Origin: Paludibacteraceae bacterium
GTDB lineage: Bacteria; Bacteroidota; Bacteroidia; Bacteroidales; Paludibacteraceae
Direction: 5' to 3'
NCBI GenBank assembly: GCA_031292565.1
Contig: JARLGW010000014.1
Span: forward strand, 1-64,000
DNA length: 64,000 bases
Part shown: piece after piece, positions 27,477 to 36,121 of the stretch
How the letters are laid out: every line of letters begins with the position of its first letter
Numbering within the stretch: the first letter of the stretch is position 1
Translations under genes and position numbers: made by a program
Notes under the pieces: generated by a model
What the model was told of the DNA's origin: nothing
Databases searched by the model: none
What the model saw: only the letters and a program-made list of their open reading frames with translations

Positions 27477-27921
27477 GATAATAAAGATTTAAAGGGTTAA
27501 TAATCTAGCAAATAATTTAATGCAATAAATTAGGTTTGTATCTTAGGTTCTCTGGTTTATAATAAAAACGTCCAATCGGTTATTTAGTTTCATCCTTTAA
27601 GCTTATTTATCAATTGACATGCTCTTATTAAACCTTCTGATGGCACCCTGAGCCTAAGTGCGTTAGACTAAAAACAAAGCAAATACCCCTGCATAAGACC
27701 TCTTTGGAGCCAAAACAGATTCCAAAAAATAAACCGAATCTTGTATGTTCGGAACGATCCATGAATTATTATTTTAGTACATTTACCGCCTTAACGTATT
27801 AATCATATTCTTTATTCTTTTAATAAGAAACTATTATGCGCCTCTATTTGTTCATAGATATATAACAATTTTCAAAACAATATTCCTTTAAAAAGTAAAA
27901 ATAAATAATTCAACACGCTCA
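27477..27921. other. Gene-free stretch before the LytTR regulator
   Basis: 445 bases, AT-rich. I see no open frame of note, no strong hairpin and none of the repeat modules found elsewhere. Promoters for the two divergent neighbours must lie here, but no exact TAnnTTTG box stands out. Confidence 0.4.
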
Positions 27922-28764
27922 ATGAAGATTTTTAAATTATTGAATAACCCATATCCATTCGACGACGATTTAAAGCACAACACTAAACTTATCTTTTTTA
28001 TAAGCTTGGGCATAGCTGCTTTTTTATACCTTTTGCAGCCATTAGATATAAGCCTGCTGAGTACCGACAAAAAGTTGTACTTCATCGTTGGGATAGCCGT
28101 TATCACTTTTTTAGTTATGAGTTTGAATTTGCTGTTTGTACCCAGCCTTTTCCCTGAAAAATTTTCCTCTGTTGCGTGGACAATTAAAAAAGAAATAATA
28201 TGGGATTTAATTATCTTGTCCATCAGCCTGATAGGCTATTTTTTCTATGGTCATTTTTTGGGAATCATGCAAATTAGTTTCAGCTTGGTGATAAAGCTTC
28301 TTCTCACGGCTATATTTCCCATCTCGGCACTTATAATAGTGAACCAGAACCGAATGCTTCGTGCTAATTTGTTTATGGCTAACGAACTCAATAAAAAACT
28401 AAGGGAGAATAAGCTGAGTGGCGAGAAAATAGTGCAGTTTGTTTCCGACTACCAAAAGGATAGCTTGGCCATCAAAGTGAGCCTGATCGTCTTAATTCGT
28501 TCGGCCAACAATTACATTGAAGTATCGTGGAAAGAAATGCAGGAAGTAAAAACACAAATGGTAAGATGTAGTTTAATCTATGCCGAGAATTTGCTCAAGG
28601 ATGATAAGTTTATTTTTAAATGTCATCGCTCTTATTTGGTTAACATAAACTATATCGACAAAGTGGAGGGAAACTCACAAGGCTATAAATTATACCTCGA
28701 AAATGTACCAATGCCGGTTCCTGTATCAAAGATCTTTGCTCAAAAGCTAAAAGAACTTCTTTAA
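27922..28764 (+). CDS. Membrane-bound LytTR-family transcriptional regulator
   Basis: 280 residues. Four membrane segments fill the first half (about 22-42, 50-72, 90-110 and 115-140). The C-terminal ~100 residues form a LytTR DNA-binding domain (VLIRSANNYIEVSWKEMQ, KFIFKCHRSYLVNINYIDKVEGNSQGYKL, ending VPVSKIFAQKLKELL). There is no receiver domain, so the membrane part presumably senses the signal directly. This layout is common in Bacteroidota. Its target could be the next gene, which begins 144 bases later, but nothing in the sequence proves that. Confidence 0.85.
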   Translation: MKIFKLLNNPYPFDDDLKHNTKLIFFISLGIAAFLYLLQPLDISLLSTDKKLYFIVGIAVITFLVMSLNLLFVPSLFPEKFSSVAWTIKKEIIWDLIILSISLIGYFFYGHFLGIMQISFSLVIKLLLTAIFPISALIIVNQNRMLRANLFMANELNKKLRENKLSGEKIVQFVSDYQKDSLAIKVSLIVLIRSANNYIEVSWKEMQEVKTQMVRCSLIYAENLLKDDKFIFKCHRSYLVNINYIDKVEGNSQGYKLYLENVPMPVPVSKIFAQKLKELL

Positions 28765-28872
28765 ATACGTTGTAAATCCGCCCCTAAAATATACGTGTTC
28801 GTCCCTAAATAGGACGTTTGCCCCTATAATTGCCCAATTATCCCTTTTTTTTCTGTGCGGCAATAGTTGAGC

Positions 28873-28880
28873 TACCTTTG
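28873..28880 (+). promoter_or_regulatory. -7 box (TACCTTTG)
   Basis: Exact TAnnTTTG 27 bases before the ATG at 28908. It supports that start over the longer open frame from 28830. Confidence 0.6.
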
Positions 28881-28907
28881 TATAAATTTTTAAAACCAAA
28901 GAACAAG

Positions 28908-30053
28908 ATGAATGCACTAAGAATAGGCGATATTCAAGTGGACGTACCTATCATTCAAGGGGGCATGGGAGTTGCCATTTCATTGGCAGGACTGGCTTCG
29001 GCTGTTGCCAACCAAGGAGGTATCGGTATGATTTCGGCTGCTGGTGTGGGTATGAGAGAACCTAATTATGCGAAAAATTTCAAGGAAGCTAACCGGAAAG
29101 CCTTGCAATTTGAAATCAGAAAAGCAAAAAGCCTCACGAAAGGAATTGTGGGTGTAAATATCATGATGGCCTTATCAGACCATGAAGACCTTGTAATAAC
29201 ATCCATAAAGGAAAATATAGACCTTATTGTATTGGGAGCCGGATTGCCCCTTAAAATACCTGCCGTGATAGAGCAGGCTGGTTTAGCCGGACATAACACC
29301 AAACTGGTGGTAAAAGTATCGTCAGCCAAAGCGGCTAAATTAATTTTTCAATACTGGGCTTCAAAATATAATTTCATCCCCGATGCCGTGGTGGTGGAAG
29401 GGCCTTTGGCCGGCGGACACTTGGGCTTTAAGAAAACAGAGCTGATAGATGAATCTATTTCGCTGAAAACTCTGATTCAGGAAACCGTGAAAGAAGTTAA
29501 GGTTTTTGAAAACAAATACAATAGAGAGATCCCTGTTATTGCCGCCGGAGGTATATACACGGGTAAAGATATATACGAAATAATGCAAGCCGGAGCCAAG
29601 GGTGTGAAAATGGGAACTCGCTTTGTTACCACTTACGAGTGCGATGCCTCTCCCGTATTTAAGGAATCGTATCTTACTTGTAAAAAAGAAGATATCGCTT
29701 TTATAGATAGTCCTGTGGGATTACCTGGTAGAGTGATAAGAAACGAATATGTAAAACAAATGCAAGAGGGTAACACCAAACCGTTTAAATGCGTTTGGCA
29801 TTGCTTGTCGTCATGCAATTACAAGGAAGCTCCATACTGTATAAGCAAAGCACTTGCCAATGCTGCCGATGGGCACATGGACGAGGGATTCGCGTTTGCC
29901 GGTTCAAATGCTTACCTTGCTACCAAAATACAGCATGTATCCGAAATTTTTCAGGAATTGCAAGCGGATTATAACTTGCAGGAAATGACTGCGAAAACTA
30001 TTCCAGCAGTTGGCTTTATGCCTTTGCATGCTTCGGTAGCCGTTGGTCAGTAA
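28908..30053 (+). CDS. Nitronate monooxygenase / FabK-like flavoprotein
   Basis: 381 residues, a TIM-barrel FMN enzyme. IIQGGMGVAISLAGLASAVANQGGIG is the N-terminal FMN-binding strand-loop; VVVEGPLAGGHLGFK carries the family His; IPVIAAGGIYTGKDI and GAKGVKMGTRFVTTYEC form the C-terminal phosphate-binding part. Members oxidise alkyl nitronates or reduce enoyl-ACP; the sequence alone does not decide. The Cys-rich tail (CVWHCLSSCNYKEAPYC) is also seen in unclassified relatives. I start at the ATG at 28908 because of the -7 box just before it and because the barrel begins there. Confidence 0.85.
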   Translation: MNALRIGDIQVDVPIIQGGMGVAISLAGLASAVANQGGIGMISAAGVGMREPNYAKNFKEANRKALQFEIRKAKSLTKGIVGVNIMMALSDHEDLVITSIKENIDLIVLGAGLPLKIPAVIEQAGLAGHNTKLVVKVSSAKAAKLIFQYWASKYNFIPDAVVVEGPLAGGHLGFKKTELIDESISLKTLIQETVKEVKVFENKYNREIPVIAAGGIYTGKDIYEIMQAGAKGVKMGTRFVTTYECDASPVFKESYLTCKKEDIAFIDSPVGLPGRVIRNEYVKQMQEGNTKPFKCVWHCLSSCNYKEAPYCISKALANAADGHMDEGFAFAGSNAYLATKIQHVSEIFQELQADYNLQEMTAKTIPAVGFMPLHASVAVGQ

Positions 30054-30075
30054 AATTATTTTTATGATATAGTAA

Positions 30076-30130
30076 GTTAGCCTGAAAGGGCTAACTCAAT
30101 TAAGCCTAGAGTAACATTCTAGGCTTTTTT
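30076..30130 (+). terminator. Tandem hairpins after the flavoprotein gene
   Basis: GTTAGCC/GGGCTAAC (30076-30095) is followed by AAGCCTAGA (30102-30110) pairing with TCTAGGCTT (30118-30126) and six more T. The second is a good Rho-independent terminator. Confidence 0.8.
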
Positions 30131-30247
30131 ATGTGGTTTTTTTATGACTTTAGCCCGAAGGATTAGCCTAAGTTCTATATGTAATTATATTTAGTATGCT
30201 GATAATCAGTGTGTTTTTTGCCGAAGGCAATAGATATTAAATGTAAA

Positions 30248-30281
30248 AACCTGCCAAGTTTTTCAAAACTTAGCAGGTTTA
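30248..30281 (-). terminator. Terminator of the nucleoside-recognition gene
   Basis: AACCTGCC (30248-30255) pairs with AGCAGGTT (30272-30279, one mismatch) around an AAGTTTT/AAAACTT inner stem. On the minus strand it is followed by T-rich sequence. Confidence 0.7.
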
Positions 30282-30304
30282 AAAAAAGCAGGTTCTATAT
30301 CTCG

Positions 30305-31237
30305 TTATTTTGTTAAAGCTCTTTTTCGCAGGTGCTCTATCCACACGATAATCCATACTGCCAATATGGCAAATACGTATCTAGGCAGTGAGACCCAGAA
30401 ATAGGGGGCTCCGATGGTTACAAAAAGCATGGGGTCTTCAAATTGTGAATGACTAATGGCCAGATGGTAATTGAGTCTATTGGCTTCCGAGCGGGTAATT
30501 TCGCCCTTGTTTATTTCTTCTATCAAGATGCCGGCCCCGTAGGTGAGCCCTAACGTTTGAGCCACTAGCCATAGAAAGGACACGTTTCGTGATAGCCCCA
30601 TCACACCCATAACAGGAGCCAACGTGCGAGACAGTAAGTCGATAATCTTAAATGCTTTCAGCACATTTTGTAAAAACAGCAGGGCTAGTATCACACAGAA
30701 GATGCGTAACGACAGCCATCCGTTTACCACCGCCCAGTTTTTCAGGAAGTCCATGTAGCAGGTAGCTTGCATGGTAGAGCCGGAAAAATGAGGTTGCCCA
30801 AGTGTGGCTTTGTCGGGCAACAGCAGGTTAAGGATAATTGCGGACACGAAACTTACCAGTATCCGCACGATAAAAATAGTAACACCGTTGGAACCCGTTT
30901 TTTTCTGTATGGCACATTCCACTATCATGTTGTGCGAAATAACGCACATGGCTCCCAGTATAATAATTTCCCGCAAATCGAGGTTCAAGGCACTAATGGT
31001 ACCAATGGCCGCGTAGGTAGATATAAACACGCTGCTGATAAAAGCAATGCTAGCTTTGCCCGATAGCCCTATCAGTTCAAAAGCCGGGCTTACAAAGTCG
31101 GAAAACGCGTTTAGTAAGTTGAAATATTGTAGTGTGCCTACCACGAACGAGAGTGGGAGCATAACCTTCAAAATCCACCAGGCGGTTTTTCGGGCGTTGG
31201 GTAAGGCGTTAATAAAACAGGTGAAAAAGATTTTCAT
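30305..31237 (-). CDS. Nucleoside-recognition (Gate) domain membrane protein
   Basis: 310 residues, about eight to nine membrane segments. Two Gate-domain halves are visible: WWILKVMLPLSFVVGTLQYF ... IAFISSVFISTYAAIGTISAL and LLSRTLAPVMGVMGLSRN ... WLVAQTLGLTYGAGILIEE. Related proteins include spore maturation SpmA/B and a group of uncharacterised transporters; no spores are expected here. It may move a nucleoside or ion. Transcribed alone, with a long leader that could carry a small RNA. Confidence 0.8.
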   Translation of the reverse strand: MKIFFTCFINALPNARKTAWWILKVMLPLSFVVGTLQYFNLLNAFSDFVSPAFELIGLSGKASIAFISSVFISTYAAIGTISALNLDLREIIILGAMCVISHNMIVECAIQKKTGSNGVTIFIVRILVSFVSAIILNLLLPDKATLGQPHFSGSTMQATCYMDFLKNWAVVNGWLSLRIFCVILALLFLQNVLKAFKIIDLLSRTLAPVMGVMGLSRNVSFLWLVAQTLGLTYGAGILIEEINKGEITRSEANRLNYHLAISHSQFEDPMLFVTIGAPYFWVSLPRYVFAILAVWIIVWIEHLRKRALTK

Positions 31238-31309
31238 TGAAAATGAAGGAGTAATGTGGTGCCTCCTCAGTATGATTAAGGTTACTAATAATGGTATTGG
31301 AACTCTCTA

Positions 31310-31388
31310 AAATAAAGAAAGGTTGTCTCACGACAACCTAATCTCCTAACCTTAAATCTAATACTATGAAAAACACAGTACAAAGATA
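31310..31388 (-). ncRNA. Candidate small RNA or leader upstream of the Gate-domain gene
   Basis: On the minus strand an exact TATCTTTG box (31388-31381) is followed within about 60 bases by an AGGTTGTC-GTGA-GACAACCT hairpin (31339-31320) and the T-rich tail ttctttattttag. The layout is promoter, short transcript and intrinsic terminator, 75-80 bases before a gene. The middle text (gtattagatttaaggtta) looks familiar to me from other Bacteroidales leaders, but I cannot name an RNA family. Confidence 0.5.
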
Positions 31389-31520
31389 AGGTGTTTTATG
31401 TTGTAAAACATAATAATGAACAAATATCTTATTGTATTTAACGTATATTAACTAACGTGTTCGTTTCTGTGAACGAATTTATGTATTACCCCTGCATGTA
31501 ATACTCTTTTTAAGGGATTT

Positions 31521-32717
31521 TCACTCTACGTATAAAACCAGCCCTTTTAAATATTCTCCTTCGGGATGATAAATACTAATCGGGTGGTCGGCCGGTTGGG
31601 TAAGCTGATGCAAAATGCGTACACTGCGCTTGCTTTGGGCGGCTGCACTAAACACGGCCAGACGGAATTGTTCTTTCGACACGGCTTGCGAGCAGGAGAA
31701 GGTAAACAGTATGCCACCCGGTTTTATTTGCTCAAAAGCTTTGGCGTTTAGTTTCCGGTATCCTTGCAGTGCGTTTCTTAACGCATCCCTATGCTTGGCA
31801 AATGCCGGAGGGTCGAGTATAATCAGGTCGTATTTATCGTTTATATCCTCCAGGTATTTGAATGCATCCACGGCAAAAGCTTCGTGGCGTGGGTCGGCAC
31901 CGAAATTTAATTCAATGTTTTTATTGGTTAGCTCAATAGCTTTAGCCGAGCTATCCACCGAATGAACTGATTTTGCACCGCCTCGCATGGCGTAGAACGA
32001 GAATCCTCCTGTGTAGCAAAACATATTTAACACGGATTTTCCTTTGGCGTATTTTTCCAGCAAGGAGCGGTTTTCACGTTGATCCACAAAGAATCCGGTT
32101 TTCTGTCCGCGCAACCAATCCACGTGGAATTTCAACCCGTTTTCTATGGCTATTGGTTGCTCCGTGGTTAATTCACCTTTTAGGTAACCATTTTCTTTTT
32201 CATCGGTTAGCGTGGCTTTATAGGGTAGCGTGGTTTCCGATTTGTAATACACGTTTTTTAATCCTTTCACCACTTCTATAATAGTGTCGGCCACGATGTT
32301 GCGTGCATAGTGCATACCTATAGAATGGGCTTGTATCACGGCGGAATCGCCGTAAACATCTACAATTAGTCCCGGCAATCCGTCGCCCTCACCGTGAATA
32401 AGGCGGTACGTGTTGTTATTCTCATTTTCGGCCAGTTGCAAATCAACGCGTAGTTTGTAGGCACTGGCTATTTTTTCGAGCCAGAATGCAGCATCAATAT
32501 CCCTGTCGGTAAAGCAGAGTACACGTACAGATATGCTGCCTATTTGATAATGTCCGATGGCTATAAAGTTGCCTTTACAATCAAGCACCTTCACCAAATC
32601 GCCCTCTTCCGGTTTCCCTTCCATCCGCTGTATAGCTCCTGAAAATAACCAGGGGTGAAAACGCTTTAAACTTTCCTCTTTTCCGGGTTTAAGTATAATG
32701 TTGCAAGAAGGAGTCAT
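31521..32717 (-). CDS. RlmI-like 23S rRNA cytosine methyltransferase
   Basis: 398 residues. An N-terminal PUA domain (IILKPGKEESLKRFHPWLFSGAI) is followed by a middle EEHD-like part, then a Rossmann methyltransferase: VLNMFCYTGGFSFYAMRGGAKSVHSVDSS (SAM site), LIILDPPAFAK (catalytic DPP motif) and ILFTFSCSQAVSKEQF. The E. coli relative makes m5C1962 in 23S rRNA. The start is the ATG at 32717; a TTG at 32744 would overlap the preceding stop codon. It follows the exonuclease and DUF5063 genes closely, forming a three-gene unit seen across Bacteroidales. Confidence 0.9.
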   Translation of the reverse strand: MTPSCNIILKPGKEESLKRFHPWLFSGAIQRMEGKPEEGDLVKVLDCKGNFIAIGHYQIGSISVRVLCFTDRDIDAAFWLEKIASAYKLRVDLQLAENENNNTYRLIHGEGDGLPGLIVDVYGDSAVIQAHSIGMHYARNIVADTIIEVVKGLKNVYYKSETTLPYKATLTDEKENGYLKGELTTEQPIAIENGLKFHVDWLRGQKTGFFVDQRENRSLLEKYAKGKSVLNMFCYTGGFSFYAMRGGAKSVHSVDSSAKAIELTNKNIELNFGADPRHEAFAVDAFKYLEDINDKYDLIILDPPAFAKHRDALRNALQGYRKLNAKAFEQIKPGGILFTFSCSQAVSKEQFRLAVFSAAAQSKRSVRILHQLTQPADHPISIYHPEGEYLKGLVLYVE

Positions 32718-32740
32718 ACACTTTATTGTAATTTGTTTAA

Positions 32741-33352
32741 TCAATTAATGGGTAAGTTCTTTGTTTCGGGTACGGTTGGCATTTCCATTAGTTTCAGGTA
32801 AATGCGCCGGGTGGCCCAGGCATCTAACGCGGCATAATGTTGCTGTGCCTCGCTGAGTGTTTCGGCTTCCCAGTTGGACAGGCGTTGCGATTTAGATATT
32901 TTTTCGCCAAACAGGATGGCATATATTTTTTGCAAGCTGAGGTCGGATATGCCATAGTTGGCCACAATCTTTTGCAAATCGATAAAGCTTTCGGGGCAAA
33001 ATACTTTGCGTTTGTTCAACGCGGAGAAATCATCGCGAAGCGATAAGCCAATTTTTTTTATTTTTTTATTTTTCAGCAGCCGTTCCAGTTCCATAGGTAA
33101 GCCTATTTTGTTTAGCCGGAACAGGTAGCAGGTATTTTCGGTTGCTATTTGCATCAATGCCACTTTATTAATCACTCCTTTTGCAAAAGAAGGTTTAGTT
33201 TCGGTATCAAAGCCAAGTATTGTCTCTTTTTTTAATTCCTGAATGGAATCTTCAAGCTGTTCTTTCGAAGTAACTACAATGATGTTTCCGGTAAATGTAC
33301 ATATCGGCAACACATTGATTTTTTCTTTTGTTATGGTCGGTTCAAAAATCAT
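32741..33352 (-). CDS. 3'-5' exonuclease (RNase D-like, DEDD family)
   Basis: 203 residues, the catalytic domain only. Exo I is LGFDTETKPSF (Asp, Glu), Exo II lies in KKIGLSLRDDFSALN (Asp), and Exo III is AQQHYAALDAWATRRIYLKL (Tyr, Asp). It lacks the HRDC domains of full RNase D and is similar in size to WRN-exonuclease-type proteins. The substrate may be RNA or DNA. Its ATG shares one base with the DUF5063 stop (TAATG), so the two are translationally coupled. Confidence 0.88.
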   Translation of the reverse strand: MIFEPTITKEKINVLPICTFTGNIIVVTSKEQLEDSIQELKKETILGFDTETKPSFAKGVINKVALMQIATENTCYLFRLNKIGLPMELERLLKNKKIKKIGLSLRDDFSALNKRKVFCPESFIDLQKIVANYGISDLSLQKIYAILFGEKISKSQRLSNWEAETLSEAQQHYAALDAWATRRIYLKLMEMPTVPETKNLPIN

Positions 33353-33987
33353 TAGGCGTTAAAAGAATCGAGAAGCTTGTCAAAATCCTCGTTATGTTGA
33401 TGTGATAAAATGTGTTCTTTGGTCGATTCTAGAACTTCGGTTTCTTCGCTCTGTTCTTGTTCATCCTTGTTGTAGCAAACATTGTGCAATGCACGAAGAC
33501 AATTTGCCAACCGTTGTCCCCAGTATTCCTTAAAAGAAGCAATGCATGTAATCAACGCGTCATTCATTACCTCTTGCACTCCTATTTGGTAACGGAGCAA
33601 GCAGTTTTTCAAATCCTGATATATATCAGCCAAATCTTCCGAAATATCCGTGGCAATAGGTTCGTCGCTCAAAGATATATCTTTGGTGAATACCTCCAAA
33701 TAACGGTCGCTATACCCTAACACGAATGCTATTTGCTCCCTGATAGTTTGATAATCCTCTTCCGTTACAAAATCTTCCAGCTCATCTTCCAGTTGAAGAG
33801 GGGCTTCGTCAACCATAGAAGTTTTCAAATATAAAAGAGGCAATAATTTAAGAATTTTAGTAACGAATTCGGTCTTTTCTAACGAATGTGTATTCTCTAA
33901 AAATAGACAGGTTTCCGCTGCAACCGTGACAAATTCGATGGCATTTTTGCTGTAAATTATTTGATTTGAATCCTCAAACTCACTCAT
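33352..33987 (-). CDS. DUF5063-domain protein
   Basis: About 211 residues, all helical and acidic, with no signal peptide. SNQIIYSKNAIEFVTVAAETCLFLEN, FVTKILKLLPLLYLKTSMVD and YQIGVQEVMNDALITCIASFKEYWGQRL match the family as I know it; its function is unknown. I start at MSEFEDSN (33987); an ATG at 33993 is just upstream, and the frame is open to 34095, but that extra part is not protein-like. First gene of the unit with the exonuclease and the rRNA methyltransferase, which hints at a role in RNA metabolism. Confidence 0.8.
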   Translation of the reverse strand: MSEFEDSNQIIYSKNAIEFVTVAAETCLFLENTHSLEKTEFVTKILKLLPLLYLKTSMVDEAPLQLEDELEDFVTEEDYQTIREQIAFVLGYSDRYLEVFTKDISLSDEPIATDISEDLADIYQDLKNCLLRYQIGVQEVMNDALITCIASFKEYWGQRLANCLRALHNVCYNKDEQEQSEETEVLESTKEHILSHQHNEDFDKLLDSFNA

Positions 33988-34220
33988 GCACATTATGTTT
34001 TTAAGTCTGCAAAGGTATAAAAAATACGGGTAGAAAAACACATAACTTTTCGAAACTAAATCAAGACGGTCGTATTTAACATTACCATGAAGCAAAAAAA
34101 ATGTAAATTTGTTTTAATATCAAATTAAACCAATCGTGAAATTGATAGTCATATTAATCGAGATTGAGAGATGAAATAAAAAAGGTATATACTTAATTTT
34201 TATTGAGACAAATAGTTGGT

Positions 34221-34778
34221 ATGGAAAAACCCTTCGACGAGCAGACTTTAATACACATGTTGCAAAACGATAAGCAAAAAGCAAAAGCTTTCGGCTTATT
34301 GGTGAAGCAATATCAACAGCAGCTCTATTGGGCTATTCGTAAAATGGTGTTGTGTCATGACGATGCCAACGATGTGCTTCAAAACACCTGCATAAAAGCT
34401 TGGGCGGGAATAGCAAATTTTAGGGGCGATGCCAAGCTGTTTACCTGGCTGTATAGGATAGCGATAAACGAAACCCTCTCGTTCTTGAAAAAACAGCGAA
34501 TGGATAACGTGCTTTCGGTGGATGATGAAGAAAATTTCCTGTTGCAAAAAATGGAGGCCGACCCGTATTTTGATGGCGAAGAGCTCCAGCAAAAATTGCA
34601 AAAAGCGATTCTTACTTTGCCTGAAAAGCAGCGGTTGGTTTTTAATATGAAATATTTTGAAGATATGAAATACGAAGAAATGGAGGAGGTGCTGGGTACC
34701 TCGGTTGGAGCCCTCAAAGCATCCTATCATTTCGCAGTGAAGAAAATAGAAACATTTATAAACGAGGTAGAACTTTGA
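34221..34778 (+). CDS. ECF-type RNA polymerase sigma factor
   Basis: 185 residues. Region 2 (YWAIRKMVLCHDDANDVLQNTCIKAWAG, then FTWLYRIAINETLSFLKKQ) and region 4 (LPEKQRLVFNMKYFEDMKYEEMEEVLGTSVGALKASYHFAVKKI) are clear. The ATG at 34221 is chosen over a TTG at 34203. The next two genes encode a single-span membrane protein and a periplasmic protein, the common Bacteroidota arrangement for envelope-stress sigma factors. Confidence 0.9.
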   Translation: MEKPFDEQTLIHMLQNDKQKAKAFGLLVKQYQQQLYWAIRKMVLCHDDANDVLQNTCIKAWAGIANFRGDAKLFTWLYRIAINETLSFLKKQRMDNVLSVDDEENFLLQKMEADPYFDGEELQQKLQKAILTLPEKQRLVFNMKYFEDMKYEEMEEVLGTSVGALKASYHFAVKKIETFINEVEL

Positions 34779-34905
34779 TTCATAAATAGAGACTTGATTT
34801 ATGTGGTTAGTTTGTTTTTCAGAACTATTTAGCAATGGAAACTCCTTGCTAAATAGTTCTTACAAAAAAAGAAAAGTAAAAAATTATTGTATAAGAAATA
34901 AAACG

Positions 34906-35235
34906 ATGAAAGAAAAAGGTAACATACAATTAGAGGATCTCGACAAAAAGTTGCCGTTTACAGTCCCCAATGGGTATTTTGAAAACTTTGTATCCACGCT
35001 TCCGCTACCGGTGGAGGCAAAAGCAAAGCGTGTTTCGTTCTATTGTTCCGCGCGAACATATCTTTTCGCGGCTGCTATTTTTGTAGGTGTGCTTTTGGTA
35101 AGTATCCCTATTTACCAAAAGAAACAGCAGGCTGCCCGGATAGCGGTAAACGAGGAACTGAAAACGTATGTGGTGAACGAGGTGGACGAGGAAACTGTGG
35201 TGGACTACGTGGCTGATGCCGAATTGAATAAATAA
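34906..35235 (+). CDS. Anti-sigma-factor-like single-span membrane protein
   Basis: 109 residues. The cytoplasmic N-terminus contains LPFTVPNGYFENFVSTLPLP; the 'PxGYFExF' text is common in proteins encoded next to ECF sigma factors in Bacteroidota. One membrane segment (about 45-65, YLFAAAIFVGVLLVSIPIY) leads to a short acidic periplasmic tail. No zinc-binding HxxxCxxC motif is present, so it is not a classical zinc anti-sigma. The start at 34906 is set by the GYFENF region; upstream codons look non-coding. Confidence 0.72.
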   Translation: MKEKGNIQLEDLDKKLPFTVPNGYFENFVSTLPLPVEAKAKRVSFYCSARTYLFAAAIFVGVLLVSIPIYQKKQQAARIAVNEELKTYVVNEVDEETVVDYVADAELNK

Positions 35236-35254
35236 TTTTAAAAAAATTACGACT

Positions 35255-35692
35255 ATGAAAAAAGCAGTAGGGATATTGTTTTGTAGTATCTTATTAACAA
35301 GCGTTGTTTTTGGGCAGAATAGAAAGCAGCTTATAAAACAAAAGATTTACGAGAAGAAGGTAGAGTTTATCAAATCGCAGGTGGCATTTACACCTGAGGA
35401 GGAAAAAGCTTTTTGGCCGTTGTACAACGATTATATGGCCAAAAAAGATGTTATCCGCGATAAATACAAAGATGCACGTAAGTATGAGCGGGGCGGAGGT
35501 GAAATTAACTACGAGCAGTACAACGATATGGTAACACAAATGGCTGTGGATGATGCCTCTTTGCGTTATAACTTTTATCTGAAAATGAAAAAGGTATTGC
35601 CGGCGCAAAAAATATATCAACTGTTTCAGGCCGAACGAAATTTCAAGAAAGAGCTGCTGGATAAGGTTAGTGACGGGAAAAATGGTTTATGA
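35255..35692 (+). CDS. Periplasmic helical protein encoded with the ECF sigma factor
   Basis: 145 residues with a signal peptide (1-20, ending FGQ). The mature protein is a long charged helical hairpin: IYEKKVEFIKSQVAFTPEEEKAFWPLYNDY and MTQ-type YNDMVTQMAVDDASLRYNFYLKMKKVLPAQKIYQLFQAE. The 'LTPEE...FWPLY' and 'L.P.Q...L...E..F' pattern resembles the Spy/CpxP-like periplasmic stress chaperones (family knowledge, weak match). Third gene of the trio, 19 bases after the anti-sigma-like gene. Confidence 0.75.
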   Translation: MKKAVGILFCSILLTSVVFGQNRKQLIKQKIYEKKVEFIKSQVAFTPEEEKAFWPLYNDYMAKKDVIRDKYKDARKYERGGGEINYEQYNDMVTQMAVDDASLRYNFYLKMKKVLPAQKIYQLFQAERNFKKELLDKVSDGKNGL

Positions 35693-35766
35693 TTGATCGC
35701 TTTTCTTCATGGATTTTTTGCAGAAATGGAAATTTGCCCTATATTTGCACTCGCTAATCAAAATAA

Positions 35767-35837
35767 GGTCGGTTGGCCGAGTGGCTAGGCAGAGGTCTGC
35801 AAAACCTTCCACGGCGGTTCGAATCCGCCACTGACCT
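35767..35837 (+). tRNA. tRNA-Cys (anticodon GCA)
   Basis: Acceptor stem GGTCGGT (35767-35773) pairs with ACTGACC (35830-35836). The anticodon loop reads CTGCAAA, giving GCA. The T arm GGCGGTTCGAATCCGCC is complete. CCA is not encoded. Confidence 0.95.
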
Positions 35838-35842
35838 CAATA

Positions 35843-35885
35843 AAAGACTCCGAAACATCTATAAATAGAACGTTTCGGAGTCTTT
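35843..35885 (+). terminator. Terminator after tRNA-Cys
   Basis: AAAGACTCCGAAAC (35843-35856) pairs perfectly with GTTTCGGAGTCTTT (35872-35885). Confidence 0.88.
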
Positions 35886-36121
35886 CGTTTTTATAATGTG
35901 CTGCATTATATCTACAAAAATCAGCTATGGGCATTATTAGGCTGAAAGCCCAATTAATTTCAGCCCAAGGCAACACCTTGGGTATGGAGTAATGGGTGTG
36001 CCGTCCGTCCTTTAAATACTTATGTAAAACAGCATAACCCAAAGAAGGGAGTTCTCGTTGTGAGATACTCCCTTCTTCTAATTTATTTATGTCAGGCAAA
36101 TTATCATTGCCTGTTTATTTT

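Noticed and set aside
35785-36099. 104-codon minus-strand open frame
   Set aside because: Its C-terminus is the antisense of tRNA-Cys and its middle is the antisense of a terminator; a common false protein.
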